Below are positions 42,908-51,042 of a stretch of DNA of 64,000 nt, piece after piece. The stretch comes from Luteibacter pinisoli (GTDB taxonomy: Bacteria; Pseudomonadota; Gammaproteobacteria; Xanthomonadales; Rhodanobacteraceae): contig NZ_CP041046.1 in assembly GCF_006385595.1 (NCBI RefSeq), positions 2,480,001 to 2,544,000 on the forward strand, read 5' to 3'. The notes below the pieces were generated by a model. It made no database searches. It was given only the letters and a program-made list of their open reading frames with translations, and was not told where the DNA came from. The first letter of the stretch is position 1. Every line of letters starts with the position of its first letter. Both the position numbers and the translations under genes were made by a program.

Positions 42908-43455
42908 AAGTAACCCCGAATGCGTGATGCGAGTGCCTTCAGGCCACGATGGATGCCTACCTTCACCGCCGACTCGGACAAACCGGTTTGTGCGGCGGCT
43001 TCTGTCACGGACAAGCCCTGGATCTTCACCAGCTCAATCGGCAGGCGGTGGCGATCGGGGAGCGTACTAAGCAACTGGCCCAGGTCGCGGCGGGCGTGAT
43101 CCGGTTCAAGATCCACCACGCCGAACAGGTCCGTTCCGTCCGCGGGGTCGTGCAAGGACTCACGACGCGCATGCGAGCGGTAATAATCCATGAGCTTGTA
43201 GCGGGTGATGGCGTAGACCCATGCCGTGAGGGACTGGTCTTCGCGATAGGTGTGCCGGGCGTTGTGCAATGCCAGCAGGGCCTCCTGCAGGATGTCTTCC
43301 ACATCGGCCGGCGAGCGCGCCAGGCGCGCACGCAGGAATCCACGCAGGTGCCCCGACAGTTCATCGAGGAAATGTCGGTACGCTGCCGCGTCGCCCGCAA
43401 GGCCACGCAGGAAGCAGTCCCGCAGCTCCTCTGTATTCGTCGCGGCTCGGGCCAT
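42904..43455 (-). CDS. ECF RNA polymerase sigma factor (SigF-like)
   Basis: 183 residues from the apparent ATG. Region 2: AWVYAITRYKLMDYYRSHAR; region 4: LPIELVKIQGLSVTEAAAQT with GLSESAVKVGIHRGLKALAS. Likely directs transcription of the bufferin genes. The ATG at 43455 has no ribosome site and sits inside a GTAACC-N16-CGAA element on the same strand, so the true start is probably further in (before region 2, around the GAGGAG at 43431-43426) or uses a non-standard codon. No in-frame ATG, GTG or TTG follows until deep in region 2. Confidence 0.88.
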   Translation of the reverse strand: MARAATNTEELRDCFLRGLAGDAAAYRHFLDELSGHLRGFLRARLARSPADVEDILQEALLALHNARHTYREDQSLTAWVYAITRYKLMDYYRSHARRESLHDPADGTDLFGVVDLEPDHARRDLGQLLSTLPDRHRLPIELVKIQGLSVTEAAAQTGLSESAVKVGIHRGLKALASRIRGYL

Positions 43456-43461
43456 GGTTAC
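43436..43461 (-). promoter_or_regulatory. ECF-type promoter, GTAACC-N16-CGAA, toward sigma-factor gene
   Basis: On the minus strand GTAACC (43461-43456), 16 bases, CGAA (43439-43436). Identical in form and spacing to the elements before both bufferin precursor genes. It overlaps the apparent start of the sigma-factor gene and implies autoregulation. Confidence 0.7.
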
Positions 43462-43491
43462 ACCGGGGAGGAAAAAATCATCGGGCGCACT

Positions 43492-43517
43492 GTAACCGAA
43501 TGCCGGGCCGTAGCGAA
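43492..43517 (+). promoter_or_regulatory. ECF-type promoter, GTAACC-N16-CGAA, before bufA1
   Basis: GTAACC at 43492-43497, a 16-base spacer, CGAA at 43514-43517, with 47 bases from the end of CGAA to the bufA1 ATG. The same motif is what I recall for Caulobacter sigma-F promoters of metal-stress genes. Confidence 0.8.
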
Positions 43518-43563
43518 TCCACCTTGAAGCCGGACGCAGCGTCCGGTCCAGGAGCCCAGTCCC

Positions 43564-43845
43564 ATGAACCACCGTCACGTCGCATCGCTCGCCTTCACCG
43601 TTGCCGCCCTTGTCGCCGGCGTCAGCCACGCCGATGACAGCAAGCCCGCCGCCAAGCCCGCCGTCGAGAAGTGCTGGGGCGTCGCCAAGGCCGGCCAGAA
43701 CGATTGCGCCGCTGGCCCCGGCACCACCTGCGCGGGTACCGCCAAGGCCGATTACCAGAAGAATGCGTGGAAGAACGTCCCCGCCGGCACCTGCACCGCC
43801 ATCAAGACGCCCAAGGGCAACGGCTCGCTGACCAAAGTCGGCTGA
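43564..43845 (+). CDS. bufA1: Bufferin precursor, DUF2282 type
   Basis: 93 residues: signal peptide (VASLAFTVAALVAGVSHA) then a core with four Cys (37, 48, 56, 77) in KCWGVAKAGQNDC, TTCAG and GTCTA, the DUF2282 pattern. Bufferins are exported peptides whose Cys are modified by a DUF692 (MNIO) enzyme and which buffer copper in the periplasm. The modifying enzyme and its partner follow at once. Confidence 0.9.
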   Translation: MNHRHVASLAFTVAALVAGVSHADDSKPAAKPAVEKCWGVAKAGQNDCAAGPGTTCAGTAKADYQKNAWKNVPAGTCTAIKTPKGNGSLTKVG

Positions 43846-43851
43846 TCCCCC

Positions 43852-44694
43852 ATGCCGTCCACGCCGATGGCCGGCCTCGGCTTCAAACCGCAACACGCTG
43901 ACGAGGCCTTGCAGGCCACGGCGACGGGGTTGTGGTTTGAAGTCCACCCGGAAAATTACCTGGTGGACGGCGGCCCGCGGGCGGCGCTGCTGGAAGCGCT
44001 GGCCGAACGCTTTCCGCTGTCGTTCCACGGGGTGTCGCTCTCGCTTGCGGGTGCGGCGCCTCCCGACATCGCGCATCTCACCCGGCTGCGGCGCCTGATC
44101 GACCGCATCAAGCCGGTGCGCATGTCCGAACACCTGGCATGGTCATCACGCGGGGGCCACTACGTCCCGGACCTCCTGCCGTTCCCGCGGACGGAGGAGG
44201 CGCTGTTGCGCGTGGTCGACAACGTCGGCCGCACGCAGGACGCCCTCGGCTGCCAGGTGTCGCTGGAGAATCCGTCGCACTACCTGGCCATCGAAGGCCA
44301 TGCGTACAGCGAAACGGATTTCCTGGCGGAACTTGTCCGCCGCAGCGGATGCGGCCTCCTTCTCGATATCAATAACGTACACGTCAGCGCGCACAACCTG
44401 GGTATCGACGCACGCGCGTACATCGCGTCGTATCCCATGCACGCAGTGACGGAGATCCACGTGGCAGGGCACCGCCCCGACGCGGACGATCCCCGCCTGC
44501 TCATCGATTCCCACGATGCGCCCGTGTCGACCCCGGTGTGGTCGCTCTACGCCGAAGCATTGTTGCGCACCGGGCCCGTGCCCACGCTTATCGAGCGTGA
44601 TGGCGCGGTTCCGTCATTCGCGTCGCTGATGGCCGAGCGGTCGGTCGCCCAGGCGCTTCTGGATGCCGGACGTGAGGTGCTCTGTGACGCTTGA
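43852..44694 (+). CDS. bufB: DUF692/MNIO multinuclear iron oxidase, bufferin-modifying
   Basis: 280 residues, TIM-barrel with conserved metal ligands: HGVSLSLAGA, RMSEHLAWSS, VSLENPSHYL, LLLDINNVHVSAHN, VTEIHVAGHR, SHDAPVS and PTLIERDGAVP. In bufferin and related pathways this family uses mixed-valent iron to oxidise Cys to thiooxazole-type products. Six bases after bufA1. Its end overlaps the partner gene by 11 bases. Confidence 0.92.
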   Translation: MPSTPMAGLGFKPQHADEALQATATGLWFEVHPENYLVDGGPRAALLEALAERFPLSFHGVSLSLAGAAPPDIAHLTRLRRLIDRIKPVRMSEHLAWSSRGGHYVPDLLPFPRTEEALLRVVDNVGRTQDALGCQVSLENPSHYLAIEGHAYSETDFLAELVRRSGCGLLLDINNVHVSAHNLGIDARAYIASYPMHAVTEIHVAGHRPDADDPRLLIDSHDAPVSTPVWSLYAEALLRTGPVPTLIERDGAVPSFASLMAERSVAQALLDAGREVLCDA

Positions 44695-45412
44695 TGACTT
44701 CCAGGCGTCCTTCATGGACGCGCTATGGCGCGAAGGTGATGACTTCGCGCCCGCGCGCAGCCCTGCCTTTGCCGTCTATCGCAACACCGTGATGAATGGA
44801 TGCATCGATACGCTCGAAGCCAACTATCCGGCGGTGGCGTGCCTGACGGGCCGTGACTGGTTTCGCGCGGCTGCAGCGCAGTATGCGCAGGCCTTTCCGC
44901 TCGCGGATGCGCGCATGGTGCTCTATGGCAGCAGTTTTGCCGCGTTTCTTGAAAGCTTCGAGGCCGCCGCCGACCTCGTCTATCTCGCGGATGTTGCCCG
45001 CGTCGATCGCGGCTGGACCGAGAGTTTCGTCGCGGCCGATGCCGTACCGCTGGACGCCGCCGCGCTGCGGCTGATATCGCCGGATGCGCTGGCAGCAACG
45101 GTCCTTCGCGTGCACCCGGCCACGCGCGTGGTCGTTTCGCCCTACCCCGTGGCCTCCATCTGGCAAGCCAGCCGGGTGGGCGACCCGGTAGAGGCGGATC
45201 TGGCATGGATCCCCGAAGCCGTCCTCGTCACCCGCTGCGACAACACCGTGACCGGCACGACCGTCGACCCGGCCGCGGCGCCGTTCCTGGAGGCATGCGC
45301 CCGCGGCGCGACGCTGGAAGACGCCGCGTCGCAGACCGCGGAGCGCTTCCCCGATACCCGACTTGATCTCCTCTTCGCCGACCTGCTGCAGGCCGGCGCG
45401 TTTGCCGCCTGA
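44684..45412 (+). CDS. bufC: DUF2063 partner protein of MNIO enzyme
   Basis: 242 residues. Start GTG at 44684, six bases after GAGG; it overlaps the bufB end. LDDFQASFMDALWREG and FAVYRNTVMNGCIDTLEANYP are the DUF2063 signature (YRNN-type motif); the family recruits the peptide precursor to the MNIO enzyme. The C-terminal half is variable between the two cassettes, as expected if it reads different precursors. Confidence 0.9.
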   Translation: MTLDDFQASFMDALWREGDDFAPARSPAFAVYRNTVMNGCIDTLEANYPAVACLTGRDWFRAAAAQYAQAFPLADARMVLYGSSFAAFLESFEAAADLVYLADVARVDRGWTESFVAADAVPLDAAALRLISPDALAATVLRVHPATRVVVSPYPVASIWQASRVGDPVEADLAWIPEAVLVTRCDNTVTGTTVDPAAAPFLEACARGATLEDAASQTAERFPDTRLDLLFADLLQAGAFAA

Positions 45413-45426
45413 AACAGGACTTCACC

Positions 45427-45897
45427 ATGCACGCGATTGATGCCTCCCACACCGCCGACCGCTCGCTTCGCGCCCGGTGGAACCGCCTGGCCGAGGGGCT
45501 CGAACGGCTGATCGGCCATTCGTTCCTGGCGCTGGTCGCCCGCATTTCCATCGCGGCCATCTTTTTCCAGTCCGGTCGCACCAAGGTAGATGGGTTCCTG
45601 ACCATCACCGAGAGCACGTACGAACTGTTCCGCACCGAATACCGGCTGCCCTTGCTGCCGCCGGAGATCGCCGCGCACATGTCAGCGTACGTGGAGACTT
45701 TCGTGCCGATGTTCCTGGTGCTGGGCCTGTTCACGCGCCCCGCCGCGACCATCCTGCTGGGCATGACCACGATCATCGAGATCTTCGTGTACCCCGATGC
45801 GTGGCCGACGCACCTGTCGTGGGCGGCGATCCTGCTCTACCTCATCGCGCGTGGCGGTGGCCGCCTGTCGCTCGATCGCGTGCTGGGACTGCGCTGA
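45427..45897 (+). CDS. DoxX-family membrane protein of the bufferin cassette
   Basis: 156 residues with four helices: LALVARISIAAIFFQSGRTK, ETFVPMFLVLGLFTRPAATI, LLGMTTIIEIFVY and WAAILLYLIA. FFQSGRTKVDGF is the DoxX signature. Fourteen bases after bufC, so in the same operon; DoxX genes are often linked to bufferin genes and may handle thiol redox. Unrelated by close sequence to the DoxX gene at 12372. Confidence 0.86.
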   Translation: MHAIDASHTADRSLRARWNRLAEGLERLIGHSFLALVARISIAAIFFQSGRTKVDGFLTITESTYELFRTEYRLPLLPPEIAAHMSAYVETFVPMFLVLGLFTRPAATILLGMTTIIEIFVYPDAWPTHLSWAAILLYLIARGGGRLSLDRVLGLR

Positions 45898-45919
45898 CGC
45901 AAACTGTTTTCGCGCAGGT

Positions 45920-45945
45920 GTAACCCAGACGGCCATGCGAACGAA
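45920..45945 (+). promoter_or_regulatory. ECF-type promoter, GTAACC-N16-CGAA, before bufA2
   Basis: GTAACC at 45920-45925, 16 bases, CGAA at 45942-45945, and 47 bases to the bufA2 ATG, the same distance as in front of bufA1. It gives the second cassette its own start although the first operon reads into it. Confidence 0.8.
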
Positions 45946-45991
45946 TACCCCTATGCCACTTCGGCACATCCCATCGATTCGGAGAATCACT

Positions 45992-46261
45992 ATGCAGACC
46001 GCAACCCACAGCGTCGCCGCAGCAGCCGCCCTCTTCGCCGTCTCCGTCGCCGCCGTCACGGCGCCGGCACAGGCCGCCGACCACGCGGCTGGCAAGACCG
46101 TGCATTGCTACGGCATCAACAGCTGTAAGGGTACGTCCGATTGCAAGTCCGGCAACCATGAGTGCAAGGGCCAGAACGAGTGCAAGGGCCAGGGCTTCAA
46201 GGCCGTCTCGGTGGCCGAATGCAAGGCGCAGAACGGCAGCACCACGCCGCCGGCCGGCTGA
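45992..46261 (+). CDS. bufA2: Bufferin precursor, second type (Cys-rich repeats)
   Basis: 89 residues: signal peptide (SVAAAAALFAVSVAAVTAPA, cut at AQA) and a core with six Cys (39, 45, 51, 58, 64, 77) in the repeat CYGINSCKG, DCKSG, HECKG, NECKG, ECKAQ. This Lys-Gly-spaced repeat fits the second bufferin class. Start at 45992, after GGAG at 45981-45984 with 7-base spacing. Confidence 0.9.
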   Translation: MQTATHSVAAAAALFAVSVAAVTAPAQAADHAAGKTVHCYGINSCKGTSDCKSGNHECKGQNECKGQGFKAVSVAECKAQNGSTTPPAG

Positions 46262-46307
46262 TCCAGGTGCCCGGCCGGCGACGGTCGGGCCCTTTTGGCC
46301 CTTGGTT

Positions 46308-47141
46308 ATGAATGCAGCACCCTCCCCCTTTCACGGCTTCGGGCTCGGCTTGCGGATTCCGCATTACGCCGCGTTCCTCGACGCGGCCCAACCCGTCGAC
46401 TTCGTGGAAGTGATCTCCGAGAACTTCATGGTCGACGGTGGCCGGCCGCTGCACGTCCTCACGAAAGTGCGCGAACGCTACCCGGTCGCCCTGCATGGCG
46501 TCTCCATGAACATCGGCTCGGCGGATGGCGTGGATCCGGACTATCTGCGTCGGCTGCGCACGCTCGCTAAGCGCATCGATCCGCTGTGGCTGTCCGACCA
46601 TGTGTCCTGGACCGGCATCGGCGGCGTGCAGGCGCACGACCTCTTGCCGCTGCCATATACCGAAGAAGCGCTCGACATCGTGGCGGCGAATGTGCACGCC
46701 GCGCAGGACATCCTCGGCCGCGCGCTGGTGCTCGAGAACCCTTCGACCTACCTGGCGCTGGGCGAGATGAGCGAAGCGGCGTTTCTCGCCGAGCTCTGCC
46801 AGCGCACGGGCTGCTTCCTGCTGCTCGACGTCAACAACATCGTCGTCAGCGCCACCAACCACGGGCTGTCGCTCGACGCGTGGCTCGACGGCCTTCCGCT
46901 GGAACGCGTACGGCAGGTGCATCTGGCCGGCCATAGCCAGGGCCGCGACATGCTCGTCGACACGCACGATGCCCCCGTACCGGACAGCGTATGGGCACTG
47001 TACGCACGGTTCATCGCGCGGCTGGGCGATGTGGCCGTGATGATCGAGCGTGATGACCGCATTCCGCCGCTGGACGAGCTGCTGCTTGAGGTGGCACAGG
47101 CGCGTGCGATCGCTGCCCACGCTGCCGAGGTGGCGGCCTGA
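46308..47141 (+). CDS. bufB: DUF692/MNIO enzyme, second cassette
   Basis: 277 residues. Metal ligands as in the first copy: ALHGVSMNIG, WLSDHVSWTG, LVLENPSTYL, LLLDVNNIVVSATNH, VRQVHLAGHS, THDAPVP, AVMIERDDRIPP. It differs widely outside these motifs, which fits a different precursor. No strong ribosome site is visible before the ATG. Its stop overlaps the next ATG (TGATG). Confidence 0.92.
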   Translation: MNAAPSPFHGFGLGLRIPHYAAFLDAAQPVDFVEVISENFMVDGGRPLHVLTKVRERYPVALHGVSMNIGSADGVDPDYLRRLRTLAKRIDPLWLSDHVSWTGIGGVQAHDLLPLPYTEEALDIVAANVHAAQDILGRALVLENPSTYLALGEMSEAAFLAELCQRTGCFLLLDVNNIVVSATNHGLSLDAWLDGLPLERVRQVHLAGHSQGRDMLVDTHDAPVPDSVWALYARFIARLGDVAVMIERDDRIPPLDELLLEVAQARAIAAHAAEVAA

Positions 47142-47872
47142 TGCTGGGTGAGTTCCAGCGTACGTTCCTCGCTACCGTGCTGCAGCCGGGCTCGACGACG
47201 CACGAGCAACCGGGGATGCGCGTCTACGCCAACAACGTGCACGGCCAGCTGCTGGCGGCGCTGTGCGATACGTACGAGAAGACGCGACGCTGGCTGGGCG
47301 AAGAGGCGTTCCAGCAGCACGCGGCGTCGTATATCGCCCGGCACCGGTCCACGTCGTGGACGCTGGACGATTACGGTGACGCCTTCGCGGACCATCTTTC
47401 CACGGCCTGCGCGCATACCCCGGAAGTCGGTGAGCTGGCGTGGCTCGACCTTCGGCTGCGTCGCGCATTCTCGGGGTCCGATGCGGCCGGCGTTCGCCTG
47501 GAGGCCCTCGATGTGGAGGACTGGGAGCGCGTGGAGTTCGTGTTCGTCCCCACGCTGAGCGTTCGGCTCCTGCATACCAACGCGCCGGCGCTGTGGGCGG
47601 GGCTGGCGGCAGGGACCGTCCCTCGGGCGCAGATGGCGTTGCCGGGAAGCGGTGTGCGCGTGTGGCGCCACGGCTGGGAACCCCGATTCCAGAGCATCGG
47701 CCACGAGGAGTACGCGTGCCTCGACCTCGCCCTGGCGGGCGCGAGCTTCGGCGAGATGTGCACCTGGCTCGCCTCAGCCGTCGGACCGGACCGCGTGGCC
47801 GCGACTGCTGGCAGCCTGCTGCACGCGTGGACGAACGACGGCCTGGTCGTGGCCATCCGCGAACCGCGGTGA
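47141..47872 (+). CDS. bufC: DUF2063 partner protein, second cassette
   Basis: 243 residues. MLGEFQRTFLATVLQ and MRVYANNVHGQLLAALCDTYEK (the Y-x-N-N motif) identify DUF2063. It carries the same fold as the first partner but little close identity. One-base overlap with the MNIO gene. The third propeller kinase follows 70 bases later on the same strand. Confidence 0.9.
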   Translation: MLGEFQRTFLATVLQPGSTTHEQPGMRVYANNVHGQLLAALCDTYEKTRRWLGEEAFQQHAASYIARHRSTSWTLDDYGDAFADHLSTACAHTPEVGELAWLDLRLRRAFSGSDAAGVRLEALDVEDWERVEFVFVPTLSVRLLHTNAPALWAGLAAGTVPRAQMALPGSGVRVWRHGWEPRFQSIGHEEYACLDLALAGASFGEMCTWLASAVGPDRVAATAGSLLHAWTNDGLVVAIREPR

Positions 47873-47942
47873 GCCTCCGGACCGCCCGCGTCCGGGCCGC
47901 CGTTTGAGTACCATGCAGGGGACGATCGCTCCCGAGGCCCTC

Positions 47943-50900
47943 ATGCAACGATGGCTGCCACGAGGTGTGCCGGCGCTGCTGTGTGCGCTGTGGGCCACCG
48001 CGTGCCTCGCGCTGCCGCCGCCGTCGGATTCCCTTCGGGCGATGAACCACCGGGCATGGCCCGTGCGCGATGGCGCGCCGGCCGACATCTGGGCCCTGAA
48101 ACAGGACAACCTCGGCTTCATCTGGCTGGCCACGGGCAGCGGGCGCTATCGCTTCGACGGCGTCCAGTTCAAGCACATCGAACCCGCGCCCGGCCAGGCC
48201 TTCCAGTCCACGGACATGACGGCGCTCGAGGTGGTGTCCGCCGACGATGTCTGGGTGGGGACGTCCAATGGCGTGATCATTCATCTTCGCCATGGGACCG
48301 TTTCCAACTACGCACCCAGCACGCGCGTCCAGGTGGGTCCGATCTATAACTTCGCGCGCGCCAGGGACGGCACGGTCTGGGCGGCAGCGGGCGAACGCCT
48401 CATCCGCTCCACGGACCGCGGTTCGGAAGTGATCGGGCAAGCGGAGTTCCCCACCCGGGACGCGGCCATGTGGGTGACCATCGACGCCCAGGGCGCAGTC
48501 TGGGTGGCCACCGACACGGAGCTGTGGGTGTTGGGGCCGGGAAGCCCGCGCTTCCGGCCCACCGGTATTCGCACGGGCAACTTCCCCTCCATGGCCATCG
48601 CCCCCGACGGGACGCTGTGGCTCTCCGACATGGACCATGGCACCCGTGCCCTGCCCGGCCTGGATCCGCGCCAGACCCCGCTGGCGCTCACGCAGACGCC
48701 CATCAATGAAGGGTTCGGCCAGGGCCGGCGCATCGCCTTCGATCACGCCGGCAACCTGTGGGGGACGCCGGTGGTCGGCAATGGCGTCGACGGTGTCTTT
48801 CGGGTCGCCCATCCGGAGCGTTATGCCACGGGCCAGCCGCTCACCGCTGAGGCGCTGACGGACCGGTTTTCCGCCGACGAAGGCCTGCTGTCGATGGTCG
48901 CGGTGCCAATCCTGATGGACCGCGAAGACAACATCTGGATCGGCACCAACTTCGGCCTCGACCGCTTCCGCGCCAAGACCTTCCATGTGATCTCCCCGAA
49001 GCCCAACGCGAACGATGAAATGACCTGGCTGGCCCAGGATGCGATGCAGCGCGTGTTCGTGCTGCAGGATGGGTGCCTCTTTCGCATGGAGCACCTTGCC
49101 CCCTCGGTACTCACCTGCGGGTTCCTGCCGTACACCAACACACTGGCGGCCGCTGGCGACATGCTTTACGCCCGCATCGACATTCGCGTCTACCAGTGGA
49201 CCAAGGGCAATGGCGTGACGCACCTGGAAACGCCGCGGCCGCAGTTCTCGCCCTACGCCACGGATGCCGGTGCGGATCGGGACGGACATCTGTGGATGTA
49301 CCTGGTCGACGGCCTGCACAAGTTCGATGGCAAGACGTGGTCGTATCACGGCATCGCGCCGGAGTTGAACGGCATTCCGCCCGCCGCATTCGCCATCGAC
49401 CCCGCGGGCACGGCGTGGATTGGCTTTGACGATGGACGCGTCGCCACGTGGGACGGCCAGCGCGCGATGCAGTACGGACGCGGGAACGGCCTGGATGTCG
49501 GTGCCATCGAAACCATCGGATTCCACGATGGGAAGATGCTCGTGGGCGGCGACAAGGGCCTCGCCCGTCGGCGTGGCGACGGCTTTCAGTCGATCCAGAT
49601 GGCGCGATGGAACCTCACCGGAGCGGTCACCGGATTGCTGCAGGCCCAGAACGGCGACCTGTGGCTGAACACCACGCGCGGCATCCTGAGCCTGCCGGCC
49701 GCGGAGGCCGAGCGTGCGTTCAACGAGCCGGGGTACGTGCCCGCGTTTACCCGCTACGACGGCGACGACGGCGTGCCTGGCGTGGCCCTGATGCATCCGG
49801 GGTCGCAGACCATCGTCCAGGATGGCGACAAGCGCCTGTGGTTTGCGGACAACCGGGGCGTCAGCTGGGTCGATCCGGCCAACGTGCGGCGCAACGCGGT
49901 GGCGCCGCAGTCGTTGATCGAAGGGCTGGTGGTCGAGGGGCGCTTCTATCCCGCCACCCGCACCATCGAGCTGCCGCCGCTGACCCGAAGCATGACGGTT
50001 CGTTTCACGGCGGCGAGCTTTGTGTCACCGCAGAACGTGCGCTTTCGCTACTGGCTGCGCGGTGTCGACACCATGTGGCAGGACGGAGGCACCAGCCGCG
50101 AGGCCACTTACGCCAACCTCAAGGCGGGCTCGTACCAGTTCGATGTGATGGCGGCCAACAGCGACGGGCTGTGGAGCCAGGACCACGCGACGCTGTCCTT
50201 CACCATTGAACCGACGTTCTATCAGACGACCGCCTTCCAGCTGCTGGCTGCGATCGCTGCTGCGTTGCTTGTCGCCGCGTTCGTGATGATGCAGCACCGG
50301 CGCATCGTCGCGAAGGTGAAGGACCGCCTCGAGGTGCGCCATGCCGAGCGCACGCGCATCGCGCGCGACCTGCACGACACGCTGCTGCAAGGGGTGCAGG
50401 GCCTGATCCTGAGCTTCCAGGCCGCCGCCGTGCGCCTGTCGAAGGATGGCGTCGCACGCGAGCCTCTGGACGCCGCGCTGAATCGCGCGGAAGCGGTGCT
50501 GGTGGAAGGCAGGAATCGCGTGCAAACGATGCGGGCGCATGAGCCCGTCGCGACGGACATCAGCATGGCACTCGCGTCGTTGGGCCAGGCGTTGGCCGCC
50601 GAGACGGCCATCGAGTTCAGCCTGGTGAGCAAGGGACGCCAGCGGGCGATCGATTCCACCGTGTGCGATGAGGTGCATTTCATCGGGCGCGAGGCGCTTC
50701 TGAATGCCTTCCGCCACGCGATGGCGTCGCGGATCGAGGTGGAGCTGACCTACGATGCCGCGCACCTGCGAGTGTGTGTCACCGATAACGGCGTGGGGAT
50801 CGACACCGAGACACTCAACGAGGGCGGTAAGGAAGGCCATTGGGGGATCGTGGGCATGCGCGAACGCGCGACGTCCATTGATGGGACGCTGACGGTACAG

Positions 50901-51038
50901 ACGCGCGAGGGCGCCGGGACCCAGGTGGAGCTGGTGGTGCCGGGCGCCGTGGCCTATGCGCGACAGACGCGGACGCCCTTCCCTGTCCCGGCGTGGCTGA
51001 GGCGGCTCTGGAAGGCCTCGCCGTCCGAAGGGGCCTGA
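47943..51038 (+). CDS. Hybrid periplasmic-propeller sensor histidine kinase (copy 3)
   Basis: 1031 residues. ATG at 47943 after GAGG (6 bases). Signal peptide LPRGVPALLCALWATACLAL, propeller repeats (QDNLGFIWLATGSGRYRFDG; DREDNIWIGTNFGLDRFRA), Y_Y_Y domain (RFRYWLRGVDTMWQDG, LKAGSYQFDVMAANSDG), membrane helix (LLAAIAAALLVAAFVMM), HisKA_3 with His in RIARDLHDTLLQGV, and ATPase N box GREALLNAFRHAM, G1 TDNGVGID, G2 GHWGIVGMRER. Convergent with the response regulator at 51043, 4 bases between stops; that is the likely partner. It may read a metal or periplasmic signal, given its place. Confidence 0.89.
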   Translation: MQRWLPRGVPALLCALWATACLALPPPSDSLRAMNHRAWPVRDGAPADIWALKQDNLGFIWLATGSGRYRFDGVQFKHIEPAPGQAFQSTDMTALEVVSADDVWVGTSNGVIIHLRHGTVSNYAPSTRVQVGPIYNFARARDGTVWAAAGERLIRSTDRGSEVIGQAEFPTRDAAMWVTIDAQGAVWVATDTELWVLGPGSPRFRPTGIRTGNFPSMAIAPDGTLWLSDMDHGTRALPGLDPRQTPLALTQTPINEGFGQGRRIAFDHAGNLWGTPVVGNGVDGVFRVAHPERYATGQPLTAEALTDRFSADEGLLSMVAVPILMDREDNIWIGTNFGLDRFRAKTFHVISPKPNANDEMTWLAQDAMQRVFVLQDGCLFRMEHLAPSVLTCGFLPYTNTLAAAGDMLYARIDIRVYQWTKGNGVTHLETPRPQFSPYATDAGADRDGHLWMYLVDGLHKFDGKTWSYHGIAPELNGIPPAAFAIDPAGTAWIGFDDGRVATWDGQRAMQYGRGNGLDVGAIETIGFHDGKMLVGGDKGLARRRGDGFQSIQMARWNLTGAVTGLLQAQNGDLWLNTTRGILSLPAAEAERAFNEPGYVPAFTRYDGDDGVPGVALMHPGSQTIVQDGDKRLWFADNRGVSWVDPANVRRNAVAPQSLIEGLVVEGRFYPATRTIELPPLTRSMTVRFTAASFVSPQNVRFRYWLRGVDTMWQDGGTSREATYANLKAGSYQFDVMAANSDGLWSQDHATLSFTIEPTFYQTTAFQLLAAIAAALLVAAFVMMQHRRIVAKVKDRLEVRHAERTRIARDLHDTLLQGVQGLILSFQAAAVRLSKDGVAREPLDAALNRAEAVLVEGRNRVQTMRAHEPVATDISMALASLGQALAAETAIEFSLVSKGRQRAIDSTVCDEVHFIGREALLNAFRHAMASRIEVELTYDAAHLRVCVTDNGVGIDTETLNEGGKEGHWGIVGMRERATSIDGTLTVQTREGAGTQVELVVPGAVAYARQTRTPFPVPAWLRRLWKASPSEGA

Positions 51039-51042
51039 GCGC

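Noticed and set aside
47172..49796. Very long minus-strand frame (874 codons) opposite the second DUF2063 gene and kinase 3
   Set aside because: The plus strand encodes clear DUF2063 and propeller-kinase domains; the minus frame is Arg/Gly/His-rich, lacks any family pattern and is a codon-bias shadow of GC-rich sequence.
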